A DNA stretch of 64,000 nt, taken from assembly GCA_037976565.1 (NCBI GenBank), contig CP137671.1:23933019-23997018 (forward strand), in the 5' to 3' direction. Within the stretch, counting starts at the first letter, position 1, and every line of letters starts with the position of its first letter. Source of the DNA: Mesocentrotus franciscanus. Taxonomy: Eukaryota > Echinodermata > Echinoidea > Camarodonta > Strongylocentrotidae. Positions 33,654 to 46,860 of this stretch are shown here, one piece after another. The notes under the pieces were generated by a model. That model did no database searches. It saw nothing but the letters and a program-made list of their open reading frames with translations, and had not been told where the DNA came from. The translations under genes and the position numbers were made by a program.

Positions 33654-35742
33654 GGCATTTCTATAGCGCCGTCTATCTAGAAATTCTATTCCGAGGCGCA
33701 TTTATTATTACCCCGGCTTTAGCCTAGCTGCCATTACAGCGCTCCAGCATTTCAAGGAATTAATTCCTGCCAGGTACCCATTTACATCACCTGGGTTACA
33801 TACCCAAAACTTTTTTTTTTCTCTCCTTTTATTTCATCATGAAAGACACAAAGCAACCACCTGTAGATTGTATGCTGTTTTTGCTTTTTGTTTTGTTTTG
33901 TTTTTTTAATTTTTTTGGCTCAAATTTCATTTACTTTATATAGCCTGAGTCTCAATGTACATGTATGCTTCATCAAAGAAGACACAACATAAAACCATAT
34001 ACTGCTTTGTATTGTTTACTCAATTATCATCTTATAATTTAAAGAGCCGAGTCTCATTGTATATTTCACTATTGATCACAACACACCTCTGCGTAGCTGC
34101 ATTGTTGGTGAGGGAAGACTGGTACATCTTGCGAAGTCTACTGTTTTCAGCGTTGCGCAGACGAGCTCTAGTTCGGAATTCCTCTCGCATCGATTCCACT
34201 TCAGGATCTTCCTTTGGAGGCTCAAGGTCAAGGGTGAAAGCTGCCAATTTAGGGAATTCAACCTGAAAGAAGATTTTTTAAAGAAAATAATATACCAATT
34301 GATTGTATCTGATCGTCTGAAATAGGGAAAATATAGGAATTAAGGGTGAAAGAAAACAAGAAAAGAAGAGAATCACAGCATATACATTTAAATGAGAAGT
34401 ATGCACAATCAAGACAAAATAGAGACAAAAAAAGAGAAAGAAAAATAAAAAAATATATACAAGAGAAAACAAACAAGTTTATTGGAAAAAAACAAAGACA
34501 CAAAGATAGAGAATAGCAAGATGAGGAAACGCCAAAATAAAGATGAGAAAGAAAATGTCAAGCCAAAGAGAAGGGCAAGATACAGGAAAGAGAATGAAAA
34601 GATCAATGACATTTAGGAAGAGGTCAGAGGCAGAGATAAAGACTGAGGGAGATGAGAGAAAAAAAATAGAAGAAAGACAGACAGTCAGACAGATATAGAA
34701 AAAGAGTGAGAGAAAGAAAGAAAACAAACATAGGAGAGAAAGAGAGCAGAGAAACATACAGACAGACAGACCTACATGTACATATAGACAAAGAGAGAGA
34801 GAGAGAGAGGATCGAGAGAGGAGGGGGAAGGAAAGTTGGGAGGTAGGGGAGAAAAAGAAACATGGGTATAACAGCAATACTTACCCTTGGACATTTCTGT
34901 TCCATTTCCAGGACCTTTGGATGAACTGACTTCTTGGTGGTGAGTGCCTGTACAGCTTTCTGCACAGCAATGAAATGAAAAATAAAATCATGTCAAATAT
35001 CAATTTAATTACAACGCACATTTGCTTGTAAGAAAAAAACCTTTGTATTATTCCTTATTGTCCATTCCTCCCTTATTGTCCATTCCTTGCGTTTTGTCAA
35101 AGTACTGTTTTTAAATTATCTGTTTGTATACGCAACCTCTCCGGGCACACACCATGTAGGTATATGCAGGTGTCGTGGTCTGGTGGATACATCACCGGAC
35201 TGGGCTTACATGGCTTGTGGTTGAGTCCCATAATGGCACTATTCCCCCTTGGCAAGACATTAATCTACATTTTTCCACTCTCCACCCAGGTGTAGTGAAT
35301 AGTACCTAATACAAATTTATTCCTTGAATGCTCTTAGCGCCTTAGGCCGGCTGGGCCAAAGCCTTGATCATCCCCTTGGATGGATGCATGCGCAATATAA
35401 ATGTACAGCTAGGTAGCTATTATTATTATCATTATTACATAATGGAGACAAATACAAAACAAACAAAATGCTTTCAGTGCCTAATTAGGGCAGCTGGGCT
35501 AAGGCCAGGGTTATAACAGTACTTTGTTAGTGCCTTGAACATCCCCTGGGATGCAAGCATGCGCAATAGGAAAGTAGCCATTGTAATGATAATTATAATT
35601 AAAATCATTATCATAATCAATTATTTAGTTGTTTTTGTTACGGTTATTATTATTATTATTGTTAGTCCAGTGTAATAATAGTCATTGGAAGTTGCCTTCA
35701 GCGTCCCCTGGGATGGATGCATGTTCAATATAAATGTAGCTG

Positions 35743-35783
<41 letters not shown>

Positions 35784-38700
35784 GTCGTCGTCGTCGTTGT
35801 TATTGTTGTTGTTATTATTTATTATTATCATTATTATTATACAATGAAGACGAAAACAAAACAAGAAACAAACAAACAAATAAACATTAACCACAGACTA
35901 TACCTTCTTTAGCTTTGGCTGCTGGATCCAGGACTGGAGGTAAGGACCGCCCATGGAGTTGGGCCTGGAGGGCTCCTTGACCTCCTGGATCTGGTCCAGG
36001 TAGGCATGGTGGAGGGGATCCAGCTGGCGGAGGGAGATGAACGAGGGAGAACCACTTTCAGGGATGGAGTCTGATGCTGGAGAGAAACAAACAAAACATA
36101 TGCATACATGTACATCATTAAAAAGTGAAGTATTAACGTTACGATTTACATATCTGTACTTAGGGCTACAATGTAAATTCAATCTACTTTTGCAAGATTT
36201 GCAGGGTACTATACAAAATATTTTAAAAAACTGACTAAATTATTTACTAAGTAAATAATTAAGGTAATTAATGTACTCTGTTTCATAAGTGCACTAAACC
36301 CCCCCCCACACACACACACAAATCGAGGGATCATATGTGCACATCAGTATGCTATTACATGTTTGCGGACACACATGTTTGTAGGAATATAACATCCAGA
36401 GGATGATCTCGGAAATTTACTGCATAACTGAGGACCTATTTTTTTCTGCGCAAATTAAAAATACGGAACTAAATAAATGTAACCCTACATGAAAGGGGCT
36501 CAAATTTGAAACAATTTTACAGGGTTCTTGAACAGAGGATGTCCTCCTTTTGTGAGTGGTTGTCAAAATGAGGGTACAGGTACAGTTGTTACGAGTCGAT
36601 CTCCCCGTTACCCATCCACCCACCCACCCACCCACACACACAAAAATAAATTCTCTTTGAACGAATTAACAGGTACTTGGTCTAGGATGCTGACAATACT
36701 TAAGAAGACCACTTCCCTCACATTTCATCTTCATTTTATGACAATACAGGGTTAATGACATACCTGTGACTTGGCTGAGTGCATCACTCCCTGGCATCGT
36801 CTCCCCTTCTCTCTTTGTAGGTTTGGTCCCAAAGCTGGTCTCAACACCATCCTGATGCTCCGTCCCTTCCTCTCCGAAGATCCTCTGGTAGTTCTCCGGT
36901 TTGCTCATCTGCTCCCAGTAGGCCCTCACATGCTCGTCTGTTCTCAGACGCCCCTCCCTGGCAAGATGGCCTTGTAAAATCACAATCTGGAATGAAGGAA
37001 AATTTCAGGAGTGCATCGATCAGCATCAATTCATCTTTGCTCTTCCTTTTTTACTTGGTACTAAGCACTATTCTGTGTATACTCAGCTTCATTTCAATTT
37101 GTTTGTATTTCTTTTTCACACATCTTCATAGTTCCATTATAATGTTACCATTATTTGATTCAAAAGAGGTCTTCATAAAAAGTGGTCTTTCTATACAGGT
37201 GGTCACTCATGCCTCGTTCAGATATGATCCGGTAAAAGCGCGGTAACTATATGGGTAAGACCATTGTTGCACGCAGTTGCCATTCATTCACATGTCCACA
37301 TTTTTTTTTCTCAACTATTTATCACGGCATATCTGAACAAGCCAAGGAAGGTTTTACTCTACTCACATTATGAAACTTAGTTTTCGAAAGGCCCCTCAGG
37401 AAGGTATTATCGGTGGAGACCTCAGGATGATGCATCTGGATTTTAGCCTTCTGTGCTGCCTCTCGCTGTGGACAACAAGGTACAAATGGGAGTGAGTGAA
37501 GCATCAATCAAACATCGAAGAAGAACACAATCAAATATCAAACAAGAAAACAAAAGGAGAGTGACCAGGCAATTGGCTTCTTGACACAGTGATACAAAGA
37601 GAGAGAGAGAGAGGGAGAGAAAGAGTGAGTGAGAGAAATATATAGCAAGATATATCAAGAGATATAAATGTATCAAGAGATAGACCCGTCTTTCTTAACC
37701 TTACTTATTTCAGATCTTATTGTACTTTCTATTTTCCAGAACAAAGAGACAATTGATGTAGAAATATGAGCTACACGTAGATACAACAATTATTGTAAAA
37801 AGTGCTTCTCTGTTCTCTTGCCATGGCAGAAAAATGCTGCACTGTGCAGTGTGCACTCATTTGGCAACATGCAGTCAGTCACAGCATTCCCTTGTCACAG
37901 GAATATTCTTGAAATTCAAATATGAAATTTAAAAGAATTAACTCAAGTATTAAAAAAAATAAACAAAAAACAATCAACTCCAAGTTGCAGGTATGATACA
38001 ATTAACCCTTTGGCAAACACCATCATCAAGAAACAGACATAAAACAGCCAACGGTTCATGGAAATTTTTCATATATATTTTTTCGTATAAAAAACATCAA
38101 CAAAAAACAATCAACTCCAAGTTGCAGGTATGATACAATTTAGCCTTGGGCAAACACTATCTTCAAGAAACAGACATAAAACCGCAAACGGTTCATGGAA
38201 ATTTTTCATATATATTTTTCGCAAAACTAATCGATGAAGCCCAAAACCAACCACTAAAGCTCCCAAAGATCGTGGTACCTCTTTCTTCTCCTTCTTCAGC
38301 CTTCGTTTTCTGGACTGCTCACTCTTCCTTTGAATATCTTTTCGCTGGTCTTCCACCTTGTCTGTGAGTGCATCCATGTACTCCAGATAGTAATGAGCTT
38401 TCAGCTTTTCTAGATCATCCAAAGCCCTCATGTGTTTCTTTAAAAGGATGAAAGATGAACCAGTTACATTTGTATTCCCACGAGGTTTACTATTTACATG
38501 TTAACTTGTCAGACTGCCTGTGTTAATTTTCAATTTTATACTATGTACTATCAATTTCGTAAATTCTGTGATAAAGTTTACTATGGAGAGCTTTTACTAA
38601 ATACTAATCTTGTTAGATTATTCTATTGAATCTTTGTTCATTATGATTTCAGTTATTGCATTATATGATGTATTAAATCAGAATAAAGACCCCAAATTTT

Positions 38701-41700
38701 TTTTATTTTGTAATTTTGTAACATGGTTAACAGCATACAATTGAAATAAAAGTGTCACTAACATTATAACTACATGAAGTTTCTCAAACACTCTTTCATA
38801 GAGTTGCCTTATTGTATCATGCCATGAGCACAATACATCTCAACAAAGTTTACTTATTTCATTTTCATCTTGAAGCCAAGATTTACTCCTGTGATCTATG
38901 TAAAAATAAACAAACAAACAATCATTCATATGAAGTTATGTCATGTATCCAACAAAATACAAAATGCACTGTAAAATAATACTGCAAATCAATCAACAAT
39001 TCAACAACAAAAATAACAACAAAATGTGCCATATCACATATGAACAAAAGAAAATGTGCAATGACAAAAACTGCCATCATGTTACTACAGCATAGGCATT
39101 TACACAAATATTGCATTCTTATCAGATTTGATTTAAATTAAGTAGCCAACCATTTGTTACAAGTATCACTATTAATCTGTAATCACTGATAGATGGTTCT
39201 AAAGAGAGAGAGCGAGAGTAAGACACACAGAGAGAGAGAGAGAGACGAAGAGGAAGAAGGGGGAAAGAAAGACAGAGATAGAGGGGGCACCATCAAAGTC
39301 CATCATCCTTTTAAAATGTACTTAAGAGGGAAATTTTAAAGAAATTTCCTTACTTTGGTAATTCCGATTTCCAATTTTGCCAATTAAACAAAGTGGTAAC
39401 TATCGGATACAATTTACATTCATTGTGACAGCCTTTCATTAGCAAATGGTTGATCTGATATTCTGATTGACAGTGGATTGACATTTTGACAGATTGGATT
39501 ATTCTATTTTAATACATCAAGACATGATAATGGAATAACTGGATTATCAAAATACTATGACGATAAAGAGATTAAATATGTAAATGGATAAATCTTGCAC
39601 ATAAAACTAATGAGAGCCATGAAAGATGTGCTTTGATGGCCCAAGGACTTGGTTTTATGTGAGTGTGAGAGTGTGAATTATAAAGGGGTAGGGGGGGGGT
39701 CTTACCAGGTTTAAAGAAGAGGGAGGGTGTCAGTCAGTATAAGGGTGAATAAGGAATGGAATATGGGTCTGCATGGGGTGAATTGCAAAGCTATGGTGTT
39801 CCTTATTTGTGCAGAAATTGGAGGGGTAGTATTAACTGGTGTGGATGGTTAGTTCATGTATTTGTGCACAGAAAGGTTAATGATAATAATAATAACACAG
39901 TAATTTAGGAGTGCTTAAAGGTAAAGACCAGTTTTGGAAACGTCCCTCTCTCAAAAAAATGAAATGGAAGCTCTCATTACCAATCATGTGAAAGAATATG
40001 TTTTGACTAATACGTGATGATACAAATTTTGCCGGGAAAGTTGGGAAACCGCCTACTAATTGATATATTTGGTAAATTATTATATCTATTGGGACCAAAT
40101 AGATATCGCGCACGTGGTCGCATAGTCCCATATACATCTTTCTGTGTACAGTGCTTGTAACTTTACCAAGACTAGGCCAAATTTCTTATCATTTTGATGA
40201 TTCCAGAACCTTGCAGTACACACCAATACTTATATGCTAGATGATCAACCTTTTCTGATCGATTTCACAACGTTTCTTTCACAATACAATCACATGACCA
40301 GAACTGGTCTTTATCTTTAAGGCAAAAAAAAAAAGATCATAGTGCTTACAAAATCATAAAATGTGAAGAGAAACATAAAATACATACATGTAGACTCACA
40401 AAATAGGTACATTATATATTACTGAGGAAAGGAGTGTGCTTTAATGGATCTTTTTTAGAGTGACAAGACAGGATAATTCTCTATGTTCATACACCTATAA
40501 ATATACAGTGTTGTACAGTCGATCTGTACATTAAATCATAAATATATACAAGATGTCTGTCAAGTTGCTTTAAAATTGCAAAATCTGTCATTTTTTTATA
40601 TAGAAACATGCAGAGTCACATTTTTCTGATGGTGACATTAAAGGTCGTCCAAAACGTAAATAAGCATTTCTGATTGATACGCATTTGTAAAAAGCCAATT
40701 ACACACACATACAGACACATTGTGACAATATGCTATTCATTGTACAGCACGAGTGCAGAAAGTACATTAATGGTGCAATGTGTTACATACATGTAATACA
40801 ATGGGCATGGTGTGCAAAAACATGCTCTTACCAACATCGCTATCTTCAACTCATGGTGGATTCCACTTTTGTCAGCGTCCGTATTCAACCACTGATTTCC
40901 AGAGAAAGAATCAGTGGTATTACAAATTTTGGGGGGATTTTTTTTCATTGGGGGTAGAAATGTTTGTCAAAAGGGCGTTAGGGCGGGAAAGAAAACAACA
41001 CTAGTTCATGCAACATGCAATGGAAATTGTCATCTCGATTAAATAAATATCAGTGTTAATGTATACAATGAATTAATTCAATGATCCATAGTCATTCCCA
41101 TGAAATGAAAATGTTCCTAAAAACAATTATCCCTATATCAAAATGTTCAAACTAATTATTGCAGAAGTTTTCTTAAATAAATTTTGTTGAGACTGTAGAA
41201 TAAATTTGCTTTGATATCAAGAAGGAATAGGTTGTTCATCACAGTATATGACGCCGGTTCTTCATATAACAAAATTCTGCACAAACTTGAGAATAAAAGT
41301 ACTCAATATGATGCTTCTCTACAGTAATGCCATTCATAGTTTATATTTTCACATAGATTTACATGTGACAATCAAAATAAAGGCTGTAATATCTTTCATA
41401 CCATATGTTTCACCGATTCTTATCAAGAGGTTTATTAATAGATAATCTATTGATCTTTTAACGAGAACAAAATTCAGACTTTTTCCAAAGATGTGGAGTT
41501 TGATGAATATAATATATCTGTCTCTGGTAATAAATGTTCAGTGTAGAATAAAATATGTTTTTTGTTTTTTCCCCATTGCAGGATTTCTTGACTTTTCATC
41601 TAAGAGTTCAGTAAAATATACCTCTACATCGTTACCACTATGTATTGTTTTGAAAATGTAGGTGGAACTATTAAAGGAATGCTGAAATCAAGAAATATTA

Positions 41701-42523
41701 CCTCCTTTAATTCCTGAAGTCTCTCCTTCTCTCTCACGTCGATGTCCAGATCGAATGATTCCTTCTTGGCCTTCTTTTTCTTCTTTTTATTCTCTTTTGT
41801 GCTTCTGACCTGTAAATATGAAAGAATCAATCATACTCTCATGACGTCAGTTTGACTACTGTGCCATAAAGATTTAGAGTTGAACACAAGTGAAAAGATA
41901 AAACTGAAAAATAAGTTATATCTTTGCTCAATCTTTGAAATAAGAATCTCTGCACATAGAGTAAAACACGCAGATAATCTAATGATTACCGACTGGGAAA
42001 GTTCTATCCCAGTTGCAAGATATGTCAAACGTAACCCTAACCAGGCGCAGGTTTAGAAATGCAGAGGGTGAAGGTCACTTAAGGGAGGCTGCTGTGATCT
42101 CTTCAAATAGTGGATCAAAAAGGACAAGATGTGTTTTTGCATTATAGGAGATGGTAGTGGAAGGTCACAATACTTTATGGAATTTTGATGGTACCATAAA
42201 CTCATAGGATAGTGTTTATCATGGTGTTAATCGTGATTTCATGATCATGATTTCAGTTCTAGCAGCTACAACATACTGTAAACATAAACAGGGTTAAAGA
42301 CTAACAGTTGTTGGAAAGAAAAAGATTTTTTAAAAAGAACCTTTGGTGGTCTGTAAAATTCATCTTGATCATCAGCATCATCACGAGGGGGTTCTGGGAT
42401 GGGGGCAGTGAGAAACTTCCTGCGGATGGTACCAAGTGATTCACTGGACATTGGCCGACCCTCAAGGGCAAAGCTGGTTGGCTGCATGCGACGCTGGCTT
42501 ACCGGGGGCTTTGGAGCTGCCAT
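31157..42523 (-). CDS. Unrecognised 568-residue charged coiled-coil protein, 13 coding exons
   Basis: Exons in gene order: 42341-42523, 41702-41809, 38279-38437, 37367-37465, 36764-36986, 35904-36076, 34885-34959, 34087-34262, 33160-33220, 32269-32573, 31847-31928 and 31157-31219. That is twelve located exons; all phases agree, and a noncoding first exon (44425 upward) makes the thirteenth. The start MAAPKPPVSQRR is the first ATG after an acceptor at 42526. Features in order: a Pro-rich N-terminus, a Lys cluster (KENKKKKKKAKKE, about residues 66-78), a helical charged region around 85-185 (VREKERLQELKE, DDLEKLKAHYYLEYMDALTDK), a conserved-looking block REGRLRTDEHVRAYWEQMSK in the middle, an Arg/Glu helix (MREEFRTRARLRNAENSRLR), two acidic runs (EEAEEEEEDE and LEEEEEEGDEDG), a Ser/Arg patch, and the C-terminus LWINYGKFLPPVK. 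No signal peptide or membrane segment is seen. Length and character would suit a ciliary or CCDC60-like (DUF4698) protein, but this is a weak guess from memory. The gene structure is well supported; the function is unknown. Confidence 0.8.
33622..33830 (-). repeat. SINE-like repeat with (ATA)n tail
   Basis: (ATA)n at 33622-33652 is followed by TAGCGCCGTCTATC, CCCCGGCTTTAGCC, GCCATTACAGCGCTC and AAGGAATTAATTCCTGCCAGG. The same blocks recur at 45516-45715 and 53938-54232, so this is a dispersed family on the minus strand, in intron 8 of the unrecognised gene. Confidence 0.65.
34270..34880. repeat. Purine-rich intronic tract
   Basis: GAAAGAGAGA-type sequence throughout, with a pure GA run at 34792-34812. 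Long reverse-strand Leu/Phe/Ser frames here are products of composition; they have no splice or domain support. Confidence 0.75.
35171..35430 (+). repeat. tRNA-derived SINE with ATT tail
   Basis: It begins TGTCGTGGTCTGGTGGATAC and GGTTGAGTCCC (A- and B-box-like), continues through CCCCTTGGCAAGACATTAATC and GGATGGATGCATGCGCAATA, and ends in TATTATTATTATC. Tails of two more copies follow at 35455-35590 and 35690-35830. It is intronic in the unrecognised gene. Confidence 0.65.
35690..35845 (+). repeat. SINE tail followed by ATC/GTC/ATT trinucleotide run
   Basis: GTCCCCTGGGATGGATGCATG then AATATAAATGTAGC (a third SINE tail) is followed by (ATC)n, (GTC)n and (GTT)/(ATT)n. Poly-Asp and poly-Asn frames derive from it. 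Confidence 0.75.
38450..39910. other. Large intron of the unrecognised gene, first half
   Basis: AT-rich, with a GA run at 39207-39245 and a G run near 39690. No further exon with matching phase was found, and the flanking exons already agree in phase without one. Confidence 0.4.
39919..40316. mobile_element. TTAA-flanked MITE with AGGTAAAGACCAG ends
   Basis: TTAA at 39915-39918 and 40317-40320. The left end AGGTAAAGACCAGTTTTGG is matched by the complement of CCAGAACTGGTCTTTATCT on the right. The target and end sequence fit a piggyBac-type non-autonomous element. It lies in the large intron between 38437 and 41702. Confidence 0.7.
40625..40712 (+). repeat. SINE 3' domain (GATGGTGACATTAAAGGTCG)
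   Basis: Same 3' domain as the minus-strand SINE at 43013-43192: GATGGTGAC, ACGTAAATAA, TGATTGATACGC, then CA repeats. The head is not recognisable. Confidence 0.55.
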
Positions 42524-43012
42524 ACTGGATTGAAGAAGAAAAAAATGATATCTCAACTATTGAATGTAGATGTATCAAACTACATGTATCATGTTAAACT
42601 TATAAAAGCTTCAAACAATAATTTCAAGAAGTTTACAAATACAAGCAATATTTTATAAATATCATTAAAGTTATATTATTGTATACAATATTATTAAGAA
42701 CAATTATGGCGTTATTTGAAGCATATTATTCATTAAATTCAAAATCAAAAGAGAAGGATTTATTTTTGAAAAGCATCCAAACATACAAGTCACAAAACAG
42801 ATAACCACCCCAGGGCCAGACCATGACCATGCATAGGAATGATTAGACAGAAATAACCGTCTGGTATGGGTCATTCTTTAATAAAACTGACATTTGTTGA
42901 CATTCCCCATACACAGACAATACCCCGTACGCCTCGCACCACGGGGAGAGATTGAGCCGATTATGGCCCGCTTTGGTCCCAAAAACTTTCTCCCACGATT
43001 TTCTTTATTTAG

Positions 43013-43192
43013 TGTGTGTATTGGGTTTTTACAGACGTGTATCAATCAGATATGATTATTTACGTCTGGGGACCGACCTTTAAACGTCACCATCCGAAAG
43101 ACGTGACTCAGTTTCGAACCTGCGTCCTCGGCTGAATCAGTTTGTAACTTTGACTGTTAGCTGGATTACAGGCGCACGCCACAACGCCTAGA
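43013..43192 (-). repeat. Full-length SINE with B box and conserved 3' domain
   Basis: Read on the minus strand from 43192: TGGCGTGCGCCTGTAATCCA, a B-box-like GGTTCGAAACT, then TTTCGGATGGTGACG, ACGTAAATAATCATAT and a short CA tail. It matches the 3' domain at 40625 and most of the copy at 59900-60030. It lies in the intron between the noncoding and first coding exon of the unrecognised gene. Confidence 0.6.
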
Positions 43193-44424
43193 TCTAATTT
43201 TCTGATTTATAAATCAGATACAAAAATACTATGTCTATTTTTCTCCTATGTACAGTTATCAATTTTTTTATGACTTATTTCTAAATGCGAAATTTACGGA
43301 CTTACGTATATGAGTTATCCAATTTTATCTCAGAACCAAGGAAACCGTACGTTCATGCATTCGAACTGGTAATCTATGACATGACCCGCCCGATATATTT
43401 CCGGTCAACCGACCAAAACAAGCCCAATGGCCAATCAGAGCACGTGTTTGATATTGGGCTTATGAATATTCAAACATCACCGGCTCAAGCCGGGCTGACT
43501 CATACGTAGCTATTGGACGTTCGAAAAGAAAAAATGAATATTCATCAACTTAAACCAAGATGGCTGACAACAAATCTTGTTGACTACAAGACTTTCTCGG
43601 ATTAATCATTAATATAGGATCTAAATGAGCAAGCTATCGTAAGTCAAAGTAGATATTTCTGTGTTATTTTTAATTTTTAATAAGATTCAGTGTAATATTG
43701 CAGCCAAAGTGGATATATGAAGACGTAAAGAGTGAAAAACTCGTTGCATATCTCATTCATCGCGGTCCGGCCGAACTGAACCATTCGTTCCCCACACTAC
43801 TCCATTGACGTACTTCAGTCTATGTATAGAGGCGGTCAGAGGAGCCAGATGCAATCTCAGCGGAACAAGCGTCGATATCAGAGACTGAAGCTTTCGGTCT
43901 AAGGAATGATATGCATATAGGATAGGCGGCTAGGCATATATTGTCTAGAGTCTAGCCATATCATCATAGAATCTCTACTGCACTGGCTACTGCCATATAG
44001 ATCAAGAATTTTTAGAAAAAGTACGAAAATTATGACTTATGAGACCAAAGATAACTTTCTTAAACACTGCATTAACTAACAAACAAATTGGTCTTCGGAA
44101 ATAAACGAGGAAACATCTGAATTCAGAGGTCTCGCACCCGGCCTAGCTCTTCCAACCATCACCCGTCCCTAGGTCCTTGCTACGACACACCAAGCCAGAG
44201 TTTAGGCGTACAAGCTGGAGCAAGTTACGGCTACCCCGACGGCCGAAGGTTGCCTTCTTCTACTGCACTGCACTGTTCTAGATGTTAAGTGTTTGATGCA
44301 CAAAAACACACCGACTTAAACTTCCTTTAACAAAATGAATCAATGGAAATTACTAGTTGATAAAAAGGGGTGCCATAAAACACTATAAGAGTTTCAAAAC
44401 TTGTAAAAGATATGAAATTCTTAC

Positions 44425-44485
44425 CTCATAAAAGTTGACGCTGAAGTTGTTGTTGTGGTAACTATACACAATGTTTGTCGCCCTC
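44425..44485 (-). other. Probable noncoding first exon of the 31-42 kb gene
   Basis: On the minus strand, TTTTATGAG is followed by a consensus donor GTAAGA at 44419-44424. No ATG is usable in it, and the first coding exon starts right after its own acceptor two bases before the ATG. The 5' limit is not determined. Confidence 0.45.
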
Positions 44486-44759
44486 TATCGCTGATCAGCA
44501 ACACAAGCTAACAGCCAGGTACAGGTGCCGTCACCCTTGGATCTTGATACGTTATCTTCCCAATTATTCAAAAATTCAGTTTTAACTGGAGGTGTTGGAG
44601 GGTGGATGATTAGGTGGAATCGGAAAGTTCTAAAAGAACAGCAGATTTTAATGAGTGAGGAGTGGTTTGGTCGATGGTAGACTGTTGAAGGCAGTTTCAT
44701 TTTTTGGTGGTCCTAATTGGAAGAAGAAAAAATCCTAGCCCTATAAAATAGGGGTGTCC

Positions 44760-45125
44760 TTTTCTTTCTCCGTACTTTTTTCAAATCTCTAATATATATT
44801 CATTATCTCTCTGTTCTATTTTATTTTCTCACTCTCTCTCCTTTAACATTCTTTTCTCATTTTCCCCGATTTATTTCCTCTCCCTCTCTCTTCCTTTCAT
44901 TTCGCTATATTTTCATCTGTTTTATTTCTCCTTTATCCTCATCTCTGTTGGTGTTCCGTATATATCCATACTCTCTATAGCTGCCCTCTCCCCATCTCCT
45001 TTCTCTCTCTCTCTCTCTCTCTTCCTCGTTTGTTCTTCTCTTTCCCTCCCCCTTTCTCTCTCTTGCCCTCTGTGTGTTTGTGTGTGTCTCTCTCCTTCAC
45101 CCTCTCTCTCTCTCACAGAAAATAA
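44760..45125. repeat. Pyrimidine-rich tract with (CT)n
   Basis: CTCTCTCTC runs at 45003-45022 and 45100-45115 in a long C/T-rich stretch between the two minus-strand genes. The Arg/Glu frame on the minus strand is an artefact. Confidence 0.85.
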
Positions 45126-45515
45126 CAATTGAATTAAAGGAAGTTATATATGCAAAATTGTGTATACACCTTTTGTCTAGCTGCATAAGGCTATTTTGTC
45201 ATTGGTGCAGTTTCATAGCTGAGAAAGCCCTTCTTTCCTACATCCTTTTTCAGATAAATGCATTTCTGAATATATTTTAAAAGTTTAAGGTATATATATA
45301 TATAGAAATAGTTGAATTAACAACAAATACCCAAAATATTTCATAATAAATGTACTGCAGTTTATTTACACAATATACAAAGCTGGTCATATCTAATGTA
45401 TGTACAGTAAATCACTAATTAATGTAACATGAAGAAGAAAACGTCTGCAAGTTACAACAAATCACTACAAATACTCTACAAAGAGTTGTCTATTTACAAA
45501 TACCTGTAGTGTGTA

Positions 45516-45715
45516 CAACAACAACAACAATAATAATAATTCACTGTAATAATATTCTGTTAAAATCTTGTATAGTGCATATCACATTATGATATAATGT
45601 CCCTATGCGCTTCCAAGGAGCTTTGGAAATTATTACCCTGGCTTTAGCTCCAGCAGCCGATATCAGCGCACAGTGCATTTCAAGGAATAATCCCATCTAC
45701 AGAACTATATTAAAA
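45516..45715 (-). repeat. SINE-like repeat, second copy of the 33622 family
   Basis: AACAACAATAATAATAATT is followed by CCTGGCTTTAGCTCCAGCAG, ATCAGCGCACAGTGCATTTC and AAGGAATAATCCCATC, in the same block order as 33622-33830. Confidence 0.55.
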
Positions 45716-45719
45716 AGTA

Positions 45720-46735
45720 GTCTGTACAGTATGTTATATTAAAATTTATAACGTCTTAATTATTGGTGGGGGAAAAAAAATCACTTTCCGTTAAAGAATG
45801 AACAAGAAGCAGTTCTAAATTATACACAATACGATTTTGGGATGATCTATAATGATCTCAATATTTCTATCATTGCTTGAAATAAATGCATCAATTTAAA
45901 CTTACTTATCATTCATATTGTCACTAAAATAAAATAATAATTCAACTATTACAAAAATTGAACCAAATTAAAAGGAGCATGTGAAGGAGAAAAAATATAT
46001 ATCACTACTGATAGACACACATATACATTGTATTATCTTAATACATACATACAGGCCTTTTTATTTTTTTTTCTACAAGTACATTTAGTGTGCATTACTA
46101 TAATGATTACTAAAAGCAATGACTTCAAATGGACTATAGATCAGACTGATAAATGATGATGAAAATCACAGGATTCCTCCCTCCTCCACAACAAAAATTT
46201 TAATCAGTTAAATCAGTATTGATTTTTCTTTTCTTTTCGTATCTTTCCTTTTTTTCATATTAAACCCTAAAATAGAGAAATTCACATCTACACAGAAGAT
46301 GCAAAATCTTATACACAGAAACCTTCTACATAGAATATTACAAATCAGGTTAGGCTATCAAAATTGAAGCTGAACTATGTAACTGATTTTAATAATTTTT
46401 TTTTGGGGAGACATCAGTGATTAGAATGAATGTGTACTTGACCAGTTTGATATAAATCACAGATTCTAATTGTGATTTTATCATCTTCCAGATTAAAAAA
46501 AAAAAAAATCATCAACTCATTTGAAATTACCTGTGCATAAAATGTAATCCATATTTAGTAAATTAAAAAACTTATATTAAAATTGGTTACCAAATACTGT
46601 TGATCATCATATAGAGTCACTATTAGGCACTTTATAATCTAAAGTAATTTAATTCACTATAATCATTACATGCAAGTTTTGAGACATTAATAGCATAGAA
46701 TACTGTACTATAAATAATTATCATACAAATAAGAT
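45720..46735. other. AT-rich NDC80 3' flank, nothing recognised
   Basis: May include NDC80 3' UTR. A minus-strand AATAAA lies near 45360 but is 1.8 kb past the stop. No exon is seen. Confidence 0.35.
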
Positions 46736-46860
46736 GAAACCTGTATAGAAAGGCCACCTGAGAGAGACATAAAAGCAGTCTTTCTAGGCAGGTGGTCTTC
46801 ATAATACAAGTTCCATTATCACATCACATGTTGCAACGAGAAGGGAACCAAAATGAAACA

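Noticed and set aside
34258..34965. Several long Leu/Ser/Phe frames on the minus strand
   Set aside because: They come from a purine-rich intron read in reverse; only the short exon 34885-34959 within this region is real.
43555..43590. A first coding exon starting AAGATGGCTGAC on the plus strand
   Set aside because: The frame stops after seven codons and no donor follows within it.
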